DNA from: Flavobacteriia bacterium | Lineage (GTDB): Bacteria; Bacteroidota; Bacteroidia; Flavobacteriales; Schleiferiaceae | Assembly: GCA_013373425.1 (NCBI GenBank) | Contig: JABXHW010000021.1 | Coordinates: 1 to 64,000 of the forward strand | Length of the DNA stretch: 64,000 nt | Direction of reading: 5' to 3' | In this document: piece after piece, positions 25,276-33,184 of the stretch | Layout: each line of letters begins with the position of its first letter | How positions within the stretch are numbered: position 1 is the stretch's first letter | Position numbers and translations under genes: made by a program | Notes under the pieces: model-generated | Told to the model about the DNA's origin: nothing | Databases searched by the model: none | The model's input: only the letters and a program-made list of their open reading frames with translations

Positions 25276-27288
25276 TTAGAATTGTTGGTCGATGATAGAA
25301 TCATCCGCAGAGTTTGGCAACGTCACTTTCAAATTTGGTGTGCGTTCCATCTCTCTCTTAATCGCGAATATAGCTTCTTTATTTCGAGCCCAACTTCTTC
25401 TTGCGATTCCATTGTTCACGTCGTAATGAAGCATGCGTTCCAATTTGGTATCGGCTTCCTCACTACCGTCGAGTAGCATGCCAAATCCACCATTGATTAC
25501 CTCGCCCCAGCCAACGCCACCACCGTTGTGAATACTCACCCAGGTTGCGCCACGGAAGCTGTCTCCAATGACGTTTTGAATGGCCATGTCAGCGGTGAAG
25601 CTAGAGCCGTCATAAATATTTGAAGTTTCACGATACGGCGAATCCGTTCCGCTCACATCATGATGATCGCGACCTAAGACTATTGGTCCGATTTCGCCTT
25701 TGGCAATTGCGTCGTTGAATGCGCGCGCAATGGCAATTCGTCCTTCCGCATCTGCGTAGAGTATACGCGCTTGAGAACCAACAACCATCTTATTAGGTCC
25801 GGCTTGCTCAATCCAACGAATGTTATCCGCCATTTGCTGCTGAATCTCCTTTGGAGAGCGCTGCATGATATCTTGAAGAACTTGCATCGCAATAGCGTCT
25901 GTCTTCTCTAAATCGGCTGGATTTCCGCTTGCACATACCCAGCGGAAAGGTCCAAAGCCATAGTCGAAGCACATTGGCCCCATGATATCTTGAACGTAGC
26001 TCGGGTATTTAAAATCGATACCGTTTTCAGCCATGATATCTGCACCGGCTCTCGAAGCTTCTAGAAGAAACGCATTTCCGTAATCGAAGAAGTACATTCC
26101 TCTTTCCGAAAGGGTGTTCACGGCTGTCGCATGTCGACGCAAGGTCTCCTGAATGCGCTTTTTAAATTCTGACGGATTTTCGGCCATCATCGCATTGGCG
26201 TCCTCAAGAGACATGTCCACTGGATAATAGCCTCCAGCCCATGGGTTGTGCAATGAAGTTTGATCGGAACCAAGGTCAACTTTGATATTGCGCTCTACTA
26301 AGCGCTCCCATAAGCTTACAATGTTGCCCAAGTATGCGATACTATGCGCCTCGCCTTTTTTCTGGTATGCGATGGCCGCATCGATAGTAGCGTCTACATC
26401 TTCAATCACCTCGTCTACCCAACCTTGCTCATGGCGCTTGTAGGCAGCCTTAGGATTCACTTCAGCAGTGATGCTTACCACACCAGCAATGTTGCCCGCT
26501 TTTGGTTGAGCACCCGACATTCCGCCGAGACCTGCCGTGATGAACAGCTTTCCTGCAGTGGTGCCATCAGCGTCGATTTTGCGACAAGCATTCAGTACAG
26601 TAATGGTTGTGCCGTGTACGATGCCCTGTGGACCGATGTACATGTATGAACCGGCGGTCATCTGACCGTATTGAGTCACCCCCAAAGCGTTGAACTTCTC
26701 CCAATCATCTGGCTGAGAGTAGTTAGGAATCATCATTCCGTTGGTAACAATCACTCGAGGTGCTCCGGTGTGTGAAGGGAACAATCCCATTGGGTGACCA
26801 CTATACATATGCAACGTTTGCTCGTCGGTCATTTGCGACAAGTACTGCATGGTGAGACGGTACTGTGCCCAGTTCTGGAACACGGCTCCGTTGCCACCGT
26901 AGGTGATGAGCTCATGCGGGTGTTGCGCCACAGCGTGATCCAAGTTGTTCTGGATCATTAACATGATCGCTGCTGCCTGCTTTGATTTAGCAGGATAGTC
27001 GGAAATAGGACGAGCTTTAATTTCGTAGCTCGGGCGATAGCGGTACATGTAAATGCGACCGTATTTTCTCAATTCTTCTGCGAACTCGGGAGCGAGCTCA
27101 GCGTGGAATTTCTCTGGGAAGTAGCGAAGCGCGTTTCTGAGTGCGAGCTTCTTTTCCTCTTGAGATAATATCTCTTTTCGAACCGGGGCATGGTTCACCT
27201 CAGTGTCGTATTCTGGCATCGGAGGAAGGTGATCCTGCGGAATGCCGACTTGAATCTCTTCAGCGAATGATAACGTAGCAGTGCTCAT
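25276..27288 (-). CDS. hutU: Urocanate hydratase
   Basis: 670 residues of the long urocanase type. It converts urocanate to imidazolonepropionate in histidine degradation, using tightly bound NAD. Landmarks are ITYGGNGAVFQNWAQY, MYSGHPMGLFPSH, GPQGIVHGTTITVLNA, TAGLGGMSGAQPKA, and FRWVCASGNPADLEKTD with the active-site-region Cys. It is the only hut gene in the window. A 53-residue DUF5522 protein is encoded 1 nt upstream, and an OmpH-like gene follows after 18 nt. Confidence 0.96.
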   Translation of the reverse strand: MSTATLSFAEEIQVGIPQDHLPPMPEYDTEVNHAPVRKEILSQEEKKLALRNALRYFPEKFHAELAPEFAEELRKYGRIYMYRYRPSYEIKARPISDYPAKSKQAAAIMLMIQNNLDHAVAQHPHELITYGGNGAVFQNWAQYRLTMQYLSQMTDEQTLHMYSGHPMGLFPSHTGAPRVIVTNGMMIPNYSQPDDWEKFNALGVTQYGQMTAGSYMYIGPQGIVHGTTITVLNACRKIDADGTTAGKLFITAGLGGMSGAQPKAGNIAGVVSITAEVNPKAAYKRHEQGWVDEVIEDVDATIDAAIAYQKKGEAHSIAYLGNIVSLWERLVERNIKVDLGSDQTSLHNPWAGGYYPVDMSLEDANAMMAENPSEFKKRIQETLRRHATAVNTLSERGMYFFDYGNAFLLEASRAGADIMAENGIDFKYPSYVQDIMGPMCFDYGFGPFRWVCASGNPADLEKTDAIAMQVLQDIMQRSPKEIQQQMADNIRWIEQAGPNKMVVGSQARILYADAEGRIAIARAFNDAIAKGEIGPIVLGRDHHDVSGTDSPYRETSNIYDGSSFTADMAIQNVIGDSFRGATWVSIHNGGGVGWGEVINGGFGMLLDGSEEADTKLERMLHYDVNNGIARRSWARNKEAIFAIKREMERTPNLKVTLPNSADDSIIDQQF

Positions 27289-27289
27289 T

Positions 27290-27451
27290 TCACTTTTTTC
27301 TTATGGTTCCTGTGCGTTTATCGAATCCATACGGACAGTGTTTACAACCGCTTTGACAGCAATAGCCACGCTTGAGGTGGTACTTTTCTGTAAACACGAT
27401 AAATCCCTCTGGACTTTTATAGAAGTCTTCTGGATCTAAATTGTTTGGCAT
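27290..27451 (-). CDS. DUF5522 small cysteine-rich protein
   Basis: A 53-residue frame translated by hand from ATG at 27451 to TGA at 27290. It opens PNNLDPEDFYKSPEGFIVFT and ends in a Cys cluster, RGYCCQSGCKHCPYGFD, with C31, C32, C36 and C39 in the CCxxxCxxCPYG pattern of DUF5522; zinc or iron-sulfur binding is plausible. A perfect -7 element lies 15 nt upstream. The stop is 1 nt before the hutU ATG, so the two genes are almost certainly co-transcribed and coupled. Function is unknown. Confidence 0.8.
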   Translation of the reverse strand: MPNNLDPEDFYKSPEGFIVFTEKYHLKRGYCCQSGCKHCPYGFDKRTGTIRKK

Positions 27452-27466
27452 TTCTTCGATTTGTGG

Positions 27467-27474
27467 CAAAGGTA
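27467..27474 (-). promoter_or_regulatory. Candidate -7 element TACCTTTG for the DUF5522-hutU operon
   Basis: Exact TAnnTTTG on the minus strand, 15 nt upstream of the DUF5522 ATG. No clear -33 box. The rest of the divergent intergenic region contains a 10-bp inverted repeat (27524-27533 with 27546-27555). Confidence 0.45.
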
Positions 27475-27523
27475 AGTAAGCGCGCGGAGAGGAATCACCT
27501 GATTCTGCTGTTTTATAACCTAG

Positions 27524-27555
27524 TATGGGAGTGTTATGGATAAATCACTCTCATA
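27524..27555. repeat. Inverted repeat in the hutU/glucosaminidase divergent spacer
   Basis: TATGGGAGTG and CACTCTCATA pair over 10 positions with one G-T wobble and a 12-nt loop. It lies between two divergent genes and is not followed by a T run, so an operator or leader hairpin is possible. Nothing else stands out in 27475-27643. Confidence 0.3.
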
Positions 27556-27643
27556 ATAGTCGCTTTAACTATCAACGATTCAAAGTGAATAAAATAGCTA
27601 TACGCTATCTCCGTTCCATAAGCTATCATCGTAGCTTCCCAAA

Positions 27644-28528
27644 ATGAAACGACTCACACTCATCGCCGTATTGGCGCTCATTTCCATTCCTTCCTTTGGC
27701 CAGCTTCTTCAGCGTCGGTTAGATTATATCGATGAATACAAGAACATTGCAATTCGTGAGATGAATGAATATGGAATCCCCGCTAGTATTACTCTAGCCC
27801 AGGGAATACTTGAGTCGGCAGATGGCCAAAGTGAATTGGCGCGTTTGGCCAATAATCACTTTGGAATTAAATGTCATTCCAGCTGGGAGGGAGAACGCGT
27901 TTATCACGATGACGATGAAGACAATGAGTGCTTTAGAAAATATGATAATGCAGAGGCTTCATACCGCGATCACAGTTTGTTCCTTAGGAATGGAAGAAGA
28001 TATTCTAGCTTATTTGATCTCGATCCTTTCGACTATGAAGCATGGGCAAAAGGATTGAAAGATGCCGGATATGCAACGGATCGTCATTATCCCGATCGTC
28101 TCATCAAAATCATTGAAGATTACTCCTTGCATCAATACGATAACCTTCGCTACGACCCAGATGAAGACGCCATCGTTTCAGGTGAGCATGAAATTAGAAT
28201 TCACCCTTCAGGTTTGGAGTACGTTGTGGTTCGCGCAGGAGATAATTGGAATCGCTTGTCGATTGAGGTGGATGTGGAAATCGATCGACTCGTGCGTTAT
28301 AACGACTTCACTTGGGATACTCAACTCGAAGAGGGAATGACTATCTTCTTGGAAAGAAAGAACCGCAAAGGCTACACAGAATCGCATAGGGTAGGGGATG
28401 GCGAGACCATGCACTCTATTTCACAACGCTATGGGATGCGTTTGGAACAGCTCTATAGAAGAAATCACATGATGCCTGGACAAGAGCCGGTACCCGGAGA
28501 AGTGCTAGTTCTTCGCGGATATAGATAA
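27644..28528 (+). CDS. Secreted GH73-type glucosaminidase with two LysM domains
   Basis: 294 residues with a signal peptide (about 1-19). Residues about 25-165 form a FlgJ/GH73-like N-acetylglucosaminidase domain: SITLAQGILESADGQSELA has the expected catalytic Glu57, followed by NNHFGIKCH and later WAKGLKDAGYATDRHYPD. Two LysM modules (about 192-240 and 246-293) bind peptidoglycan. It should cleave the glycan backbone in the periplasm or at the surface during wall turnover. Its TAA overlaps the ATG of the methyltransferase gene. Confidence 0.88.
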   Translation: MKRLTLIAVLALISIPSFGQLLQRRLDYIDEYKNIAIREMNEYGIPASITLAQGILESADGQSELARLANNHFGIKCHSSWEGERVYHDDDEDNECFRKYDNAEASYRDHSLFLRNGRRYSSLFDLDPFDYEAWAKGLKDAGYATDRHYPDRLIKIIEDYSLHQYDNLRYDPDEDAIVSGEHEIRIHPSGLEYVVVRAGDNWNRLSIEVDVEIDRLVRYNDFTWDTQLEEGMTIFLERKNRKGYTESHRVGDGETMHSISQRYGMRLEQLYRRNHMMPGQEPVPGEVLVLRGYR

Positions 28529-29232
28529 TGAAACAAGACGACCTATTTGGACGTGCAATGCACGATTACTGGACTGGACTCGGACTCCAGAAATTGCGCG
28601 TGCGAACGCAAGCCGTGAAGTGGGAAGACCTACCCGTCCACCATTTTTTCAGAACCTGGGAGGATTTTCCAGAGGTGGAACGCGAAGCGATTGTGCACTG
28701 TAAAGGCGATGTGCTGGATATGGGAGCAGGAGCGGGCGCTCACGCCCTGGAGCTGCAAGCGCGCGGACATAAAGTGGTTGCTGTGGATAACTCTGAAGGT
28801 GCGGTTGATGTGATGAAATCCAGAGGCGTAATCAACGCGCAACTTGCCAATTGGGAAGATTACCCCGCTTCGCAGTTCGACACGGTTCTCTTGCTGATGA
28901 ACGGCATAGGCCTCGCTGGCACAATCGAAGGTTTAAAAGCTTTTACCGATCAATGGGAAAAATGGCTCAAACCAGGTGGACAAGTCATTTTTGAGTCTAC
29001 CGACATTGCCTACGTCTACAGCTTCCCATCTGTCGGGGATCCTCGCGAACTCGTTCCCTACTACGGCGAGCAAACCTATGTCATGAAATACGGCACCACC
29101 GAAGTATCCTTCCCATGGCTCTTCGCCGATAAAATCACCCTCCAAGAAGAGCTCACAAAACTCGGTTGGAGCGTGGAGGTGTTGGTGGAAGATGGGGGTG
29201 GGAGTTTTTTGGTAAGAAGTACTAAGTTGTAG
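28528..29232 (+). CDS. Class I SAM-dependent methyltransferase
   Basis: 234 residues. Motif I (VLDMGAGAGAHALEL) and the following acidic strand end (KVVAVDNSEGAVDVM) bind S-adenosylmethionine, and FDTVLLLMNGIGLAG is motif II/III-like. The substrate is unknown. The start ATG overlaps the glucosaminidase stop (TAATG), so the two are coupled although no shared pathway is obvious. The heptamer array of the IVS element begins at the base after its stop codon. Confidence 0.85.
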   Translation: MKQDDLFGRAMHDYWTGLGLQKLRVRTQAVKWEDLPVHHFFRTWEDFPEVEREAIVHCKGDVLDMGAGAGAHALELQARGHKVVAVDNSEGAVDVMKSRGVINAQLANWEDYPASQFDTVLLLMNGIGLAGTIEGLKAFTDQWEKWLKPGGQVIFESTDIAYVYSFPSVGDPRELVPYYGEQTYVMKYGTTEVSFPWLFADKITLQEELTKLGWSVEVLVEDGGGSFLVRSTKL

Positions 29233-29253
29233 ATACTCAATACTGAATACTGG
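29233..29253 (+). repeat. Heptamer array, left flank of the four-helix-bundle gene
   Basis: Three tandem 7-mers ATACTCA-ATACTGA-ATACTGG begin immediately after the methyltransferase stop. The same unit appears in reverse orientation on the other side of the gene (29760-29820), giving an inverted-repeat frame around it. Confidence 0.75.
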
Positions 29254-29352
29254 GGAGCGAGTAAGTTAGTTCTTCTATTGGTTTGATTTTGTACTGTGAG
29301 ATTCGGAGAAGTATCAAAAGAATGAGTTTTCTTTAGTCAAACCTCATTATCG

Positions 29353-29727
29353 ATGGCTCTCCGAAGTTATACCCAAATGCAATGCTGGCAGGATTCGAGA
29401 CTGTTATTCCGAGAGATGTATGTGTTATTTAAAGAGAGCTCAGCTCTCAAAAGCGAGTTCGCGCTGAAGGATCAGATGATACGGGCAAGTTTGTCTATCA
29501 TGAATAACATAGCTGAAGGGTTTGGAAGATTTTCGAATAAAGAGTTCCTCAGATTCCTAAATATAGCCCGGGGAAGCTGCTATGAGGTGGAAAGCATGAT
29601 TCACGCAATGCTAGAGGTGGAACTAATTAACCACACACAAAGCATAGTTCTTTTTGATCTGACCAATAAGATTCGACGTGGTCTGGGAGCTCTTACCAAA
29701 ACCTTATATAACTCAATTTCTAAATGA
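29353..29727 (+). CDS. Four-helix-bundle protein (23S rRNA intervening-sequence type)
   Basis: 124 residues, all helical. WQDSRLLFREMYVLFKE, ALKDQMIRASLSIMNNIAEGFGRFSNKEFLRFLNIARGS (read as consecutive pieces) and the YEVESMIHAMLEVELI helix are the signature of the S23/IVS four-helix-bundle family, relatives of the Avd protein of diversity-generating retroelements. No reverse transcriptase or variable-repeat gene is nearby. The gene is framed by inverted heptamer arrays, suggesting a small self-contained element. Function is unknown. Confidence 0.88.
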   Translation: MALRSYTQMQCWQDSRLLFREMYVLFKESSALKSEFALKDQMIRASLSIMNNIAEGFGRFSNKEFLRFLNIARGSCYEVESMIHAMLEVELINHTQSIVLFDLTNKIRRGLGALTKTLYNSISK

Positions 29728-29759
29728 ACACTTCTCTTGGCTCACGGGCCGATCATCTA

Positions 29760-29820
29760 GTATTCAGTATCACATACTCGTTGCTACCTTCGGTATCCAG
29801 TATCTAGTATCCAGTATTTG
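29760..29820 (-). repeat. Heptamer arrays, right flank of the four-helix-bundle gene
   Basis: GTATTCA-GTATCAC (29760-29773), then GTATCCA-GTATCTA-GTATCCA-GTATTTG (29793-29820). Read on the minus strand these are TACTGAA/TACTGGA/TACTAGA units, the same family as the left array but inverted. A TACTCG (29775-29780) also mirrors the GCGAGTA next to the left array. Confidence 0.75.
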
Positions 29821-29882
29821 TTCATCACAAAATCACCTCAATACTCGAGTATACTCCTACACGTGCTAGTTTCTACCTAATA

Positions 29883-32474
29883 TTATTCCAACTTATAGTT
29901 GAGCAAATGCCCATCACTCGTCCCAACCACCAAATTCAAAATTCCACGTTGGCCGAACTCGCCGACTGTGAAGTTGGATGAGCCATAGAGTGGGAGGCCT
30001 GGGAGAGGTTCGCCTGTTGTTCCGAAGAGCCAAACTTGATCGAGGTTTTGTGCAACTACGCCATAAATCGGGGCATCGTTTTTAATGAAAAAGAATGGCT
30101 TAGAAAGGTCAGCGTCTAAGTCGCGCTCGAAGGGATGAAGCTCATCCTTGACATAGAATCTACCGTTCTGTGAGATGATGTAACGCCCATCCGCAAATAG
30201 GAATTCACCAGGGTCGTTCGCCAAATTGATATCGTTGGATTCAACGGTTCCATTCATATACAGAGAAAGCAATTCGCCATCCTCACCTAAAGTGATGATG
30301 CGTGTATCTTCTGTATTCGCTCCTATGGATAGGTACAGATCATTGTGGGTGTCCGGGAGACGATCTTCCACTGGGATTCGCGTTTCACCTCTGCGATTCA
30401 CAAGGTGAACCAACCCGTTCTCCTCGCGAGCTACGATAAAGTCGCGCGTGCCAACAGTGAAATGCTGCGGCTGACGAAGAATAGGCGACTGAGTGGTTTC
30501 AAACACCCAGCCGTCGACTTGCTTACCGTCCTTCGAATAGTTCAACAAATCGTTGCCACATGGGATCACAAAGCGATAATTCCTCGCTCTATCATAGTCG
30601 AATACTGCCATAGGTGCCGTGCTCGGTTTTGGTAACGCTACTGGGAATGGCGACACATCATTTCCGTTTCTGTCGATGATGTAAATGAATCGCTCAGTAT
30701 TCAAGGCGAGCTGCAACTTGTCATTTCTGAATAGGTCAACTTGAGTGACCTTTCCGAGAATAGGTCCGTCCAATTGGCGCTGCCATAGAATCTCTCCACC
30801 ATGGTCGATTAGGTAGAGAATATTCGCTTCGTCTTGTACCAGCAGCTCATTCTTCTGGGTGTAGTGGTTGATCACAAATTGTGGTGTTCCTACAACCTGA
30901 CCTTGGAGAGTCAGCGCCCAAAGTTGCTTCGCTTCAGGGGTGTATTCTTCCTGATGCTTCACGAAGAGCTGAGAATAGCTGGCATCGCCGTCTATGCGAT
31001 ACTGTGCAAAGGTCCATGCGACCTTCGACATCGCGTCGAAGTTGTCGTCGATGAGGTCGGTGTCTTCTGTATCTATCAATCTTCTCAATAGTCCGAGCGC
31101 GCCTGGGTTCTTGTGAATCACGCGAACGTGACCGGTTCCTGGAATTTCATCAATAGCATCGTTGAATGCCGATTGACCCGTCAAGGTTCTTCCGTCCATC
31201 AAGTCATTCAAGTACCCCTTCAAGGTGAGGAGGTTGTTTCCGAAAACCACGTAATCGCCATGGACTGCGTAGTAAGGAGAAATCATGTCTTTGAAGATTC
31301 TACCGTAGCCGAGCAGGAGCAAGTTTTTGGTGTTCGATTGACGAATAATGTATCCTCGGTGGTTTTCAATAAAGTCGGGATTGTTTTGTGGCGCGAGGCT
31401 TTCAACTGCTAGTTCTGCATCTCGCGTACGGATATAAGCGATGCGTGGCTGAGCCACAGCGTCAAGCGATGTTTCCAAAGAGATCAAGCCAAACTCTTCT
31501 CCTCCCCAAGAAAGAAGAACCTCCTCCATGTTGTATTCTAGCTGCTCGATTTGCGTGGAGAATAATCGCAGGCGGTCGGTTTTACGCAAGTACTCCTGAT
31601 ACTGGCGGTTGTACTCTACAAAACTTCCCACATTCACCATTACAGCTTGAGCCGTGTTGGTTGGGAGAATTTCTTGAGCATCAAAATCACCAGGACGAAC
31701 GCCATTGAAGCAAGAAAGCCAACTGTTGGCACTATCCGGATTGAGGTGAACCCCGTTAAGCATCACCTGATCCACTTCCGTGGCCAAGTCGTAAGCCGCC
31801 CATGTCCCAAGATTTCCGATGAAGTTCAGCGGAGCATTTGGGAATATAGATTCCAACCAGTCCGACACTTCAGCATAGTTGATCATCAAGTTCAGATTGT
31901 CCTTGCTGTTGGTCGTCCGCAACGCTTTCATGAAATCGGAATCGGCTTCGAGTGTATGCTCGGTATCCAACTGGCGAATGGCTCCTTCAATCAATCTCTT
32001 GCTTTTTGAAAGCATCAACACCTGACGGTACGAACAGACATTCCATGTTAACTCCCCTTGTGTGGCCGAGTAGATGATGGTGTTGGCATACTCATGCGAA
32101 GTCCATTCAAGAGTGTCTGGCAGAACCAGTTTCTCCTTCAGCTCAGTAGCCAAGAGTACATCATAGATGTTGGCTCCACTGGTGTTCACTGCTCCCCAAA
32201 TGACCTTCTTGCTCAAGCTTTCGGGCAAATAAGAAATCCAACTCTCGAAATCTTTGATGAACGAAAGTGTGTCGAGTTCTGCGATGATGGCGTTTCTACT
32301 CCATTCCATTTGGAGGTCTTCGGCGTCGTTTACCTTGAAGACAAGGGCGCTTCGAATCGGCAAGGCATTTAGGGCATCGCTCGAAGCCACTTTATCGTTA
32401 TCACACGCCACAAAACTGAAGGCGAAGAGAAGGATAAATAGTCTTTTTGCTAGGCTTTTGAAGCTGTGCGCCAT
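29883..32474 (-). CDS. Large lipoprotein with DUF3352-like N-terminus and beta-propeller-like C-terminus
   Basis: 863 residues from the ATG at 32474, which begins a lipoprotein signal ending FSFVAC (Cys24) DND. Residues about 30-560 resemble DUF3352-type envelope proteins, with repeated two-strand units and segments such as RQYQEYLRKTDRLRLFSTQIE. The last 300 residues contain WD/PQQ-like blades (YLIDHGGEILWQRQLDGPIL, YIIDRNGNDVSPFP) that suggest a propeller. It is probably attached to a membrane facing the periplasm or surface. Function is unknown. A -7 element lies 18 nt upstream. Confidence 0.6.
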   Translation of the reverse strand: MAHSFKSLAKRLFILLFAFSFVACDNDKVASSDALNALPIRSALVFKVNDAEDLQMEWSRNAIIAELDTLSFIKDFESWISYLPESLSKKVIWGAVNTSGANIYDVLLATELKEKLVLPDTLEWTSHEYANTIIYSATQGELTWNVCSYRQVLMLSKSKRLIEGAIRQLDTEHTLEADSDFMKALRTTNSKDNLNLMINYAEVSDWLESIFPNAPLNFIGNLGTWAAYDLATEVDQVMLNGVHLNPDSANSWLSCFNGVRPGDFDAQEILPTNTAQAVMVNVGSFVEYNRQYQEYLRKTDRLRLFSTQIEQLEYNMEEVLLSWGGEEFGLISLETSLDAVAQPRIAYIRTRDAELAVESLAPQNNPDFIENHRGYIIRQSNTKNLLLLGYGRIFKDMISPYYAVHGDYVVFGNNLLTLKGYLNDLMDGRTLTGQSAFNDAIDEIPGTGHVRVIHKNPGALGLLRRLIDTEDTDLIDDNFDAMSKVAWTFAQYRIDGDASYSQLFVKHQEEYTPEAKQLWALTLQGQVVGTPQFVINHYTQKNELLVQDEANILYLIDHGGEILWQRQLDGPILGKVTQVDLFRNDKLQLALNTERFIYIIDRNGNDVSPFPVALPKPSTAPMAVFDYDRARNYRFVIPCGNDLLNYSKDGKQVDGWVFETTQSPILRQPQHFTVGTRDFIVAREENGLVHLVNRRGETRIPVEDRLPDTHNDLYLSIGANTEDTRIITLGEDGELLSLYMNGTVESNDINLANDPGEFLFADGRYIISQNGRFYVKDELHPFERDLDADLSKPFFFIKNDAPIYGVVAQNLDQVWLFGTTGEPLPGLPLYGSSNFTVGEFGQRGILNLVVGTSDGHLLNYKLE

Positions 32475-32492
32475 GGGGAGTGGATTTTCAAT

Positions 32493-32500
32493 CAAAAGTA
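32493..32500 (-). promoter_or_regulatory. Candidate -7 element TACTTTTG for the lipoprotein gene
   Basis: Exact TAnnTTTG on the minus strand, 18 nt before the ATG at 32474. No clear -33 box. Confidence 0.45.
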
Positions 32501-32581
32501 GGAAAAACGACCTCACGTTTTCAGGGCGCGAAACACGACTTATCTACACTCTATAGTGATGGATTTAAATGGGAAACGGCC

Positions 32582-33184
32582 TTAAAGTTCCAGTTTTAAT
32601 TGTCGTGGTAAGAGTTGGAAACTCTTGCGGTGAATTGGACTCGGACCGTGCTTTGCGATTCCGGCTCTATGTTCAACGGTGGGGTAGCCTACGTTTTTAT
32701 CCCAACGGTAGTGTGGCCATTTTTCATGTGCTTCCCGCATGATTTTATCCCGTTCTGTTTTTGCCAAGATTGAGGCAGCTGCAATAGAAAGGAATTTTCC
32801 ATCTCCTTTAATGACGCATTCGTGAGGAGTCTCGCCGTAGGGAGTAAACTTATTGCCGTCGATGAGTAGAAATTCCGGTGCTTCTTTAAGCTTATGAATA
32901 GCTCGATGCATCGCTTCAAAGGAAGCCTTGAGGATGTTCATTTCATCGATTTCCTCATGGGAGCAACTTCCAATCGCCCATGCAATAGCCTGATCCATGA
33001 TGAGACCCCTGAGCTCGTCGCGCCGTTTTTCATTGAGCTTTTTGGAGTCGTTGAGGTGAGGCAGGTCCACATTGTCTGGTAGGATCACAGCTGCAGCCAC
33101 AACAGGCCCTGCTAGGCAACCTCTTCCCACTTCGTCACAACCGGCTTCGAGACGACCTTTAACAATGTTACCTTCAAGAGCCAT
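32582..33184 (-). CDS. rnhB: Ribonuclease HII
   Basis: 200 residues. Removes RNA from RNA-DNA hybrids, including single ribonucleotides in DNA. The N-terminal catalytic motif GCDEVGRGCLAGPVVAAAV carries Asp17 and Glu18; the third acidic residue is in LLIDGNKF, and later motifs are IAAASILAKTERD and YPTVEHRAGIAKHGPSPIHR. The start is the ATG at 33184, which overlaps the end of the glycosyltransferase gene by 11 nt; the longer upstream frame lies in that gene. Confidence 0.95.
   Translation of the reverse strand: MALEGNIVKGRLEAGCDEVGRGCLAGPVVAAAVILPDNVDLPHLNDSKKLNEKRRDELRGLIMDQAIAWAIGSCSHEEIDEMNILKASFEAMHRAIHKLKEAPEFLLIDGNKFTPYGETPHECVIKGDGKFLSIAAASILAKTERDKIMREAHEKWPHYRWDKNVGYPTVEHRAGIAKHGPSPIHRKSFQLLPRQLKLEL

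Noticed and set aside
29353-29727. The four-helix-bundle gene as Avd of a diversity-generating retroelement
   Set aside because: No reverse transcriptase, template repeat or variable repeat is visible in the neighbourhood.
29233-29820. The heptamer arrays as a CRISPR array
   Set aside because: Units are 7 nt with no unique spacers, too short for CRISPR, and no cas gene is nearby.
30345-32372. Several plus-strand frames of 85-120 codons opposite the large lipoprotein
   Set aside because: They are antisense to an intact 863-codon gene with a clear lipoprotein signal, and none has recognisable protein features.
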